Source: CAYXVF01 sp964468125 (lineage in GTDB: Bacteria > Myxococcota > XYA12-FULL-58-9 > CAYXVF01). From it: a stretch of 5,629 bases of DNA. Under the pieces are notes generated by a model that worked only from the letters and a program-made list of their open reading frames with translations, was not told the origin of the DNA and searched no databases. This document shows, in pieces, positions 5,568-5,629 of the stretch (position 1 is the stretch's first letter; each line of letters opens with the position of its first letter). Where the stretch lies: positions 1-5,629 of the forward strand of contig CAYXVF010000193.1 of the NCBI GenBank assembly GCA_964468125.1, in the 5' to 3' direction. Position numbers and translations under genes: made by a program.

Positions 5568-5629
5568 CCTCTGATTCGTGGGTTCCTCAACACTGAGTAC
5601 CACATAGAGGGGACGAGGGTTCTCCTTTC
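5568..5629. other. Unassigned flank
   Basis: Sixty-two bases outside the putative IS end. GTAC occurs at 5565-5568 and 5597-5600, and the stretch is purine-rich near 5607-5620. No gene, RNA or terminator is recognisable before the window ends. Confidence 0.3.

Noticed and set aside
1..5629. tRNA, rRNA or CRISPR array
   Set aside because: No cloverleaf with a CCA-type end, no rRNA signature and no regularly spaced direct repeats were seen on either strand.

Overview
The window suggests an uncultured Myxococcota / deltaproteobacterium-type organism of moderate GC content. The main clue is the Ser/Thr kinase at the left edge. Its catalytic loop reads HRDVSPQN, and a single membrane helix is followed by PEGA-type repeats; both are typical of kinases from that group. 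This placement is inference from family style and has not been tested by a search. A run of 10 Ns and several damaged genes suggest a draft, probably scaffolded or metagenomic, assembly.

Layout. (1) Positions 2-2254, plus strand: a transmembrane Ser/Thr kinase that lacks only its extreme N-terminus. (2) Positions 2276-3854, minus strand: an Hsp70/DnaK-like chaperone that converges on the kinase, with 21 bases between the stop codons. It has a complete-looking ATPase domain and beta-type substrate domain but no helical lid. It is split by the N run, which falls where the conserved NEPTAAALAYG segment should be, so the frameshift there is almost certainly a gap-length artefact. (3) Positions 3855-4447: no convincing gene. 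This stretch holds the likely Hsp70 promoter and ribosome binding site, a TTTACA-TT-TGTAAA palindrome, and two blocks rich in RNA-like secondary structure (4107-4211 and 4318-4435). (4) Positions 4448-4685, plus strand: a four-helix-bundle (S23 / 23S rRNA intervening-sequence type) protein gene. Its middle is missing; the N-terminal helix and the C-terminal helix can be read in different frames. (5) Positions 4682-5509, minus strand: an IS630-family transposase. Its first frameshift looks like a genuine programmed -1 frameshift site (A AAA AAG, 5-base spacer, hairpin). A second discontinuity removes the segment with the third catalytic residue. (6) Positions 5510-5629: the likely 5' end of the IS with subterminal repeats, then unassigned flank.

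How the parts relate. The kinase and the Hsp70 gene are neighbours in tail-to-tail orientation and so are not one operon; any joint role in membrane or envelope stress signalling is speculation. The right half is a mobile or accessory segment. The S23 gene and the transposase gene meet with overlapping stop codons, and each has lost roughly 100-135 bases from its interior. Together with the N gap, this makes either local decay or misassembly plausible. The most interesting signals are the reconstructed -1 frameshift cassette in the transposase, the lidless Hsp70, and the structured non-coding blocks upstream of the S23 gene.
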